NCBI GenBank assembly: GCA_001247695.2
Contig: LGRX02028670.1
Location: 1-24,035, forward strand
Direction of reading: 5' to 3'
DNA from: Cymbomonas tetramitiformis
Taxonomy: Eukaryota > Chlorophyta > Pyramimonadophyceae > Pyramimonadales > Pyramimonadaceae
DNA: 24,035 bases
The notes under the pieces were generated by a model. It saw only the letters and a list, made by a program, of their open reading frames with translations. It did not search any database and was not told the origin of the DNA. This document shows, piece after piece, positions 20,830-24,035 of this stretch (the first letter of the stretch is position 1; each line of letters opens with the position of its first letter). The position numbers and the translations under genes were made by a program.

Positions 20830-21280
20830 AAAACCGTGCCCAACCCGCATGCGCCCACGTTCCGCCGCACCAACCCGCAACAACCACATACATCCTACCG
20901 GCCACACCCCCATATGGTCGCGTGTCAGAGGAGTTGTCCTCACACCGCACCATATATATTCAGTGCGCCCTGCCCACATGCGCCCACGTTCCGCCGCACC
21001 AACCCGAAACAACCACATACATCCTATAGGCCACATCCCCCATATATATGGTCGCATGTCAGAGGAGCTGTCCTCACACCGCCCATACATATTCGGTGTG
21101 TCCTACCCACATGCGCCCACGTTCCGCCGCACCAACCCGAAACAACCACATACATCCTACCGGCCACACCCCAATATGGTCGCGTGTCAGAGGAGCTGTC
21201 CTCACACCACACCATACATATTCAGTGTGCCCAACCTACATGCGCCCACGGTCTGCCGCACCGATCCGAAACAATATACG
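20830..21280. repeat. Satellite B, first block (3 full units)
   Basis: Units of about 128-134 bp carry GAGGAG(C/T)TGTCCTC at 20928, 21062 and 21190. The motif is surrounded by CGCCCACG, CCGCACCAACCC and ACATACATCCTAC. The stretch from 20736 to 20829 between satellites A and B is unique apart from a doubled ACAAGATAC. Confidence 0.9.
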
Positions 21281-21287
21281 TCTTGTT

Positions 21288-21376
21288 ATGTTTTACTATC
21301 AAGACGTACCAAACCAATACATATCTACAAGTGGAGCCACGGGTCCGGGGGCGCGCCTCGAGCCTTGAATCACAAG
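21288..21376. repeat. Segment C, copy 1
   Basis: Positions 21288-21376 match 23947-24035 apart from a six-base block (AGACGT versus CCCCAT) and one or two substitutions. Part of it (GAGCCACGGGTCCGGGGGCG, about 21333) is itself duplicated in diverged form at 21448-21560 (AGCCACGGGTACAGGGGGCG), about 115 bp away. No coding potential was recognised in 21290-21720. Confidence 0.85.
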
Positions 21377-21720
21377 GACACGCGCACGCCTCTCCTAACC
21401 CACCGGCTGTAATCCACAACTACCCCAAAAGAAGATGCCTTGAAGACGAGTAGCCACGGGTACAGGGGGCGCGCAACGAGCCTTGAAATAGGCCATGCGC
21501 ACGCCGCTCCCGACCCACCGGCACATCGTCGGGGAAAAGAAATACAACCTTCCGTCATGTAACCTTGCCGGCCGGTCGAAGCAGTACCCTCCCGAGCTGA
21601 ACACCATCCAGAAACCAACACAAGTGGAACACGCTTGTACGCACGTCTCTTTTTAAGCAACCTCTGACGGCGGAACGTATTACATAAATTAGGTTTAAGA
21701 TAGGCAATCGGTTTCAGGCA

Positions 21721-21855
21721 TCACAGAAACCTCACCGGGGGTTCCGCAGGCTCTTCAGGCGCGCCGTCTTCTTCCCCCGCGGGCTCCTCATCGGAGTCCT
21801 CATTGAGGTCCAACTCGGCTGCTGCAGCACCGGCTTGACCAGCTTGGCCTACAAC
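21721..21855 (-). CDS. Putative exon with acidic low-complexity tail
   Basis: The acceptor is CGTGTGCAG|GTTGTAGG (21856/21855). The frame opens as VVGQAGQAGAAAAELDLNED and runs into a Glu/Pro-rich stretch. Two ends are possible. One is a donor CCCCG|GTGAGG after 21736, giving a 120-nt phase-0 exon. The other is read-through to TGA at 21721-21723, with a TGTAA motif about 40 nt downstream. The DLNEDSDEE stretch resembles the acidic tail of the gene at 75-2377. The encoded protein is unrecognised. Confidence 0.4.
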   Translation of the reverse strand, partial: VVGQAGQAGAAAAELDLNEDSDEEPAGEEDGAPEEPAEPPVRFL

Positions 21856-22027
21856 CTGCACACGCGAAAACCCGTTCAGATCACTGCCCACGACAAAGTT
21901 GTCACGGGCCGTGTCGGGGGGCACGGGGTGAGACGTGTGACCCCGGAGCACCCTTCACTTCACTGCCCATCACGACAAAGCTGTCAAGGGCCGTGCTTGT
22001 GGACTTGTGGGGGAGCAAGGGGTTCAC
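21856..22027 (-). other. Putative 172-nt intron made of two satellite A monomers
   Basis: The donor is ATGGAAG|GTGAAC (22028/22027) and the acceptor GTGTGCAG at 21856. Both flanking exons are in phase 0. The interior holds two diverged satellite A units, including dyads ACTGCCCACGACAAAG/TTGTCACGGG near 21886 and another near 21962, with the TGACCCC...AGCACCC core between them. Confidence 0.45.
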
Positions 22028-22149
22028 CTTCCATGGTCGCAATCGCTTGACCGAGCTCACGCACGCCCAGTCGTTCATGTGTTCATCCCAAATCGTGTGG
22101 CGGGCACAACACGCAGCTTGTTGGTGACAATTCGCGACTCCGTTCTGAC
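22028..22149 (-). CDS. Putative internal exon of the same minus-strand gene
   Basis: The acceptor is GATACCCACGCAG|GTCAG (22150/22149) and the donor ATGGAAG|GTGAAC at 22028. After two bases completing a split codon, 40 codons are open and look like ordinary globular protein: QNGVANCHQQAACCARHTIW followed by DEHMNDWACVSSVKRLRPWK. Trp, Cys and His content and the lack of repeats set it apart from the surrounding satellite. No family was recognised. Upstream exons would lie beyond satellite B, probably outside the window. Confidence 0.45.
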
Positions 22150-22239
22150 CTGCGTGGGTATCGGCTAAAGGTTACAAGTGTTCAACTGTATCGAAATATT
22201 CAGTGCCAGATTAGCTTTCATGATATTTGTCCTATATTC

Positions 22240-23880
22240 AAGGGACCCAACCCACATACGCCCACGCGTGGTGTGCCACACCAACCCAAAACAAACACAT
22301 GCATACTGCTGGCCACACCCCCATATGGTCGCGTGTCAGAGGAGCTGTCCTCACATCGCACCATATATATCCAGTGTGCCCAACACACATGCGCCCACGG
22401 TATGCCGCACCAACCCAAAACAACCACATACATCCTACAGGCCACACCCCCTTATGGTCGCGTGTCAGAGGAGCTGTCCTCACACCGCACCAAACATTTT
22501 CAAGGGGCCCAACCCACACGCGCCCACGGTCTACTTTGCCGCACCAACCCAAAACAACCGCATACATCCTACAGGGCACACCCCCTTATGGTCGCGTGTT
22601 AGAGGAGCTGTCCTCACACTGCACCAAACATTTTCAAGGGGCCCAATCCACATGCGCCCACGGTCTGCCGCACCAACCCGAAACAACCGCATACATCCTA
22701 CAGGGCACACCCCCTCGTTCCGGTCGCGTGTCAGAGGAGCTGTCCTCACACCGCACCATGCATATTCAGTGTGCCCTACCCACTTACGCCCACGGTCTGC
22801 CGCACCAACCCAAAACAACCGCATACATCCTACAGGCCACACCCCCTCGTTCCGGTCGCGTGTCGGAGGAGCTGTCCTCACACCGCACCATACATATTCC
22901 GTGTGCCCAACCCACATGTGCCCACGCGTGGTGTGCCACACCAACCCGAAACAACCACATACATAGTGTTGGCCACACCCCCTTCTTCTGGTCGCGTGTC
23001 AGAGGAGTTGTCCTCACACCGCACCATACATATTCAGTGTGTCCTACCCACTTACGCCCACGGTCTGCCGCACCAACCCGAAACAACCGCATACACCCTA
23101 CAGGGCACACCCCCTCGTTCCGGTCGCGTGTTAGAGGAGTTGTCCTCACACCGCACCATACATATTCAGTGTGCCCAACCCACATGTGCCCACGCGTGGT
23201 GTGCCACACCAACCCAAAACAACCACATACACAGTGTTGGCCACACCCCCTTCTTCTGGTCGCGTGTCTGAGGAGTTGTCCTCACACCGCACCATACATA
23301 TTCAGTGTGTCCTACCCACTTACGCCCACGGTCTGCCGCACCAACCCCAAACAACCGCATACACCCTATAGGGCACACCCCCTCGTTCCGGTCGCGTGTT
23401 AGAGGAGTTGTCCTCACACCGCACCATACATATTCAATGTGCCCTACCCATTTACGCCCACGGTCTGCCGCACCGACCCAAAACAACCGCATAGATCCTA
23501 CCGGCCACACCCCCTTATGGTCGCGTGTCAGAGGAGTTGTCCTCACACCGCACCATACATATTCAATGTGCCCTACCCATTTACGCCCACGGGCTGCCGC
23601 ACCAACCCAAAACAACTGCATAGATCCTACAAGGCACACCCCCTTCGTTCCGGTCGCGTGTTAGAGGAGTTGTCCTCACACCGCACCATATATATATTCA
23701 GTGTGCCCTACCCACATGCGCCCACGGTCTGCCGCACCGACCCAAAACAACCACATACAGCCTACTGGCCACATCCCCTTCTTCTGGTCGCGTGTCAGAG
23801 GAGTTGTCCTCACACCGCACCAAACATATTCAAGGGGCCCAACCCATATGCGCCTACGCTCGGACCGCCACACCTTTGCA
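22240..23880. repeat. Satellite B, second block (12 units)
   Basis: GAGGAG cores lie at 22339, 22468, 22602, 22734, 22866, 23002, 23134, 23270, 23402, 23531, 23664 and 23798, so units are 129-136 bp. Two unit types (136 and 132 bp) alternate at 22866-23402 to give a 268-bp dimer repeated twice. Open frames of up to 391 codons on the plus strand, and others on the minus strand, come from stop-poor units with periods divisible by three. The longest begins at TTG. Confidence 0.92.
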
Positions 23881-23946
23881 TCGATCGTTTCTCCCGGTTA
23901 AACGGACATACACGCAATACATAAATGGATAGATGTATCCATAGAT

Positions 23947-24035
23947 ATGTTTTACTATCACCCCATACCAAACCAATACATATCTACAAGTGGAGCCACG
24001 GGTCCGGGGGCGCGCCTCGAGCCTTGGATCACAAG
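23947..24035. repeat. Segment C, copy 2 (cut by window end)
   Basis: This repeats 21288-21376 at a distance of 2,659 bp, again directly after a satellite B block. It shows that B plus C is a composite repeat. The copy probably continues beyond the window. Positions 23881-23946 in front of it are unique short sequence. Confidence 0.85.

Noticed and set aside
22227..23402. 391-codon plus-strand open frame in satellite B
   Set aside because: It begins at TTG, is a repeat of about 44 residues set by the unit length, and overlaps equally open frames on both strands. No domain is visible.

Overview
The window is eukaryotic nuclear DNA dominated by repeats. The evidence is GT-AG introns that restore reading frames, a chromodomain LTR retrotransposon, a TTAA-flanked MITE, and long satellite arrays with higher-order structure. 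I cannot name the species. A TGTAA motif follows two stop codons, which fits some green algae but is weak. No RNA genes, CRISPR arrays or prokaryotic operon features were seen.

Layout. Positions 1-2377 (+) hold the 3' part of an intact-looking spliced gene of the DUF7869-like, RNase-H/transposase-like type. Positions 2378-3219 are AT-rich spacer ending in palindromic short repeats. Positions 3220-14181 are one Ty3/Gypsy chromovirus on the minus strand. Its parts, in + order, are a left LTR (3' LTR), polypurine tract, long 3' UTR, pol (4704-8626), gag (8572-9978), an unusual 3.8-kb noncoding leader, primer-binding site and right LTR (5' LTR, outer end missing). Gag and pol are disabled by three stops and two frameshifts, yet the LTRs look identical over about 355 bp. 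A third apparent frameshift, in integrase, is removed exactly by a 77-nt GT-AG intron-like insertion flanked by a 9-bp direct repeat. The leader carries a 567-bp piggyBac-type MITE and several diverged repeats.

Positions 14194-15045 hold CTTAAG-rich inverted repeats and a 42-bp minisatellite. Positions 15271-20735 hold satellite A: about 58 monomers of 92 bp, each with a hairpin-forming dyad. Its right-hand part is five near-identical 746-bp higher-order copies. From 20830 to the end, satellite B (about 132-bp units) alternates with a GC-rich segment C, both occurring twice.

Threaded through the satellites on the minus strand are three phase-compatible putative exons (22149-22028, 21855-21736, 15229-15179) of an unrecognised gene. 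Two satellite A monomers lie in its 172-nt intron, and the main array lies in the next intron. The most interesting signals are the introner-like insertion in integrase, the hairpin-preserving variation among satellite A monomers, and the intron/satellite relationship.
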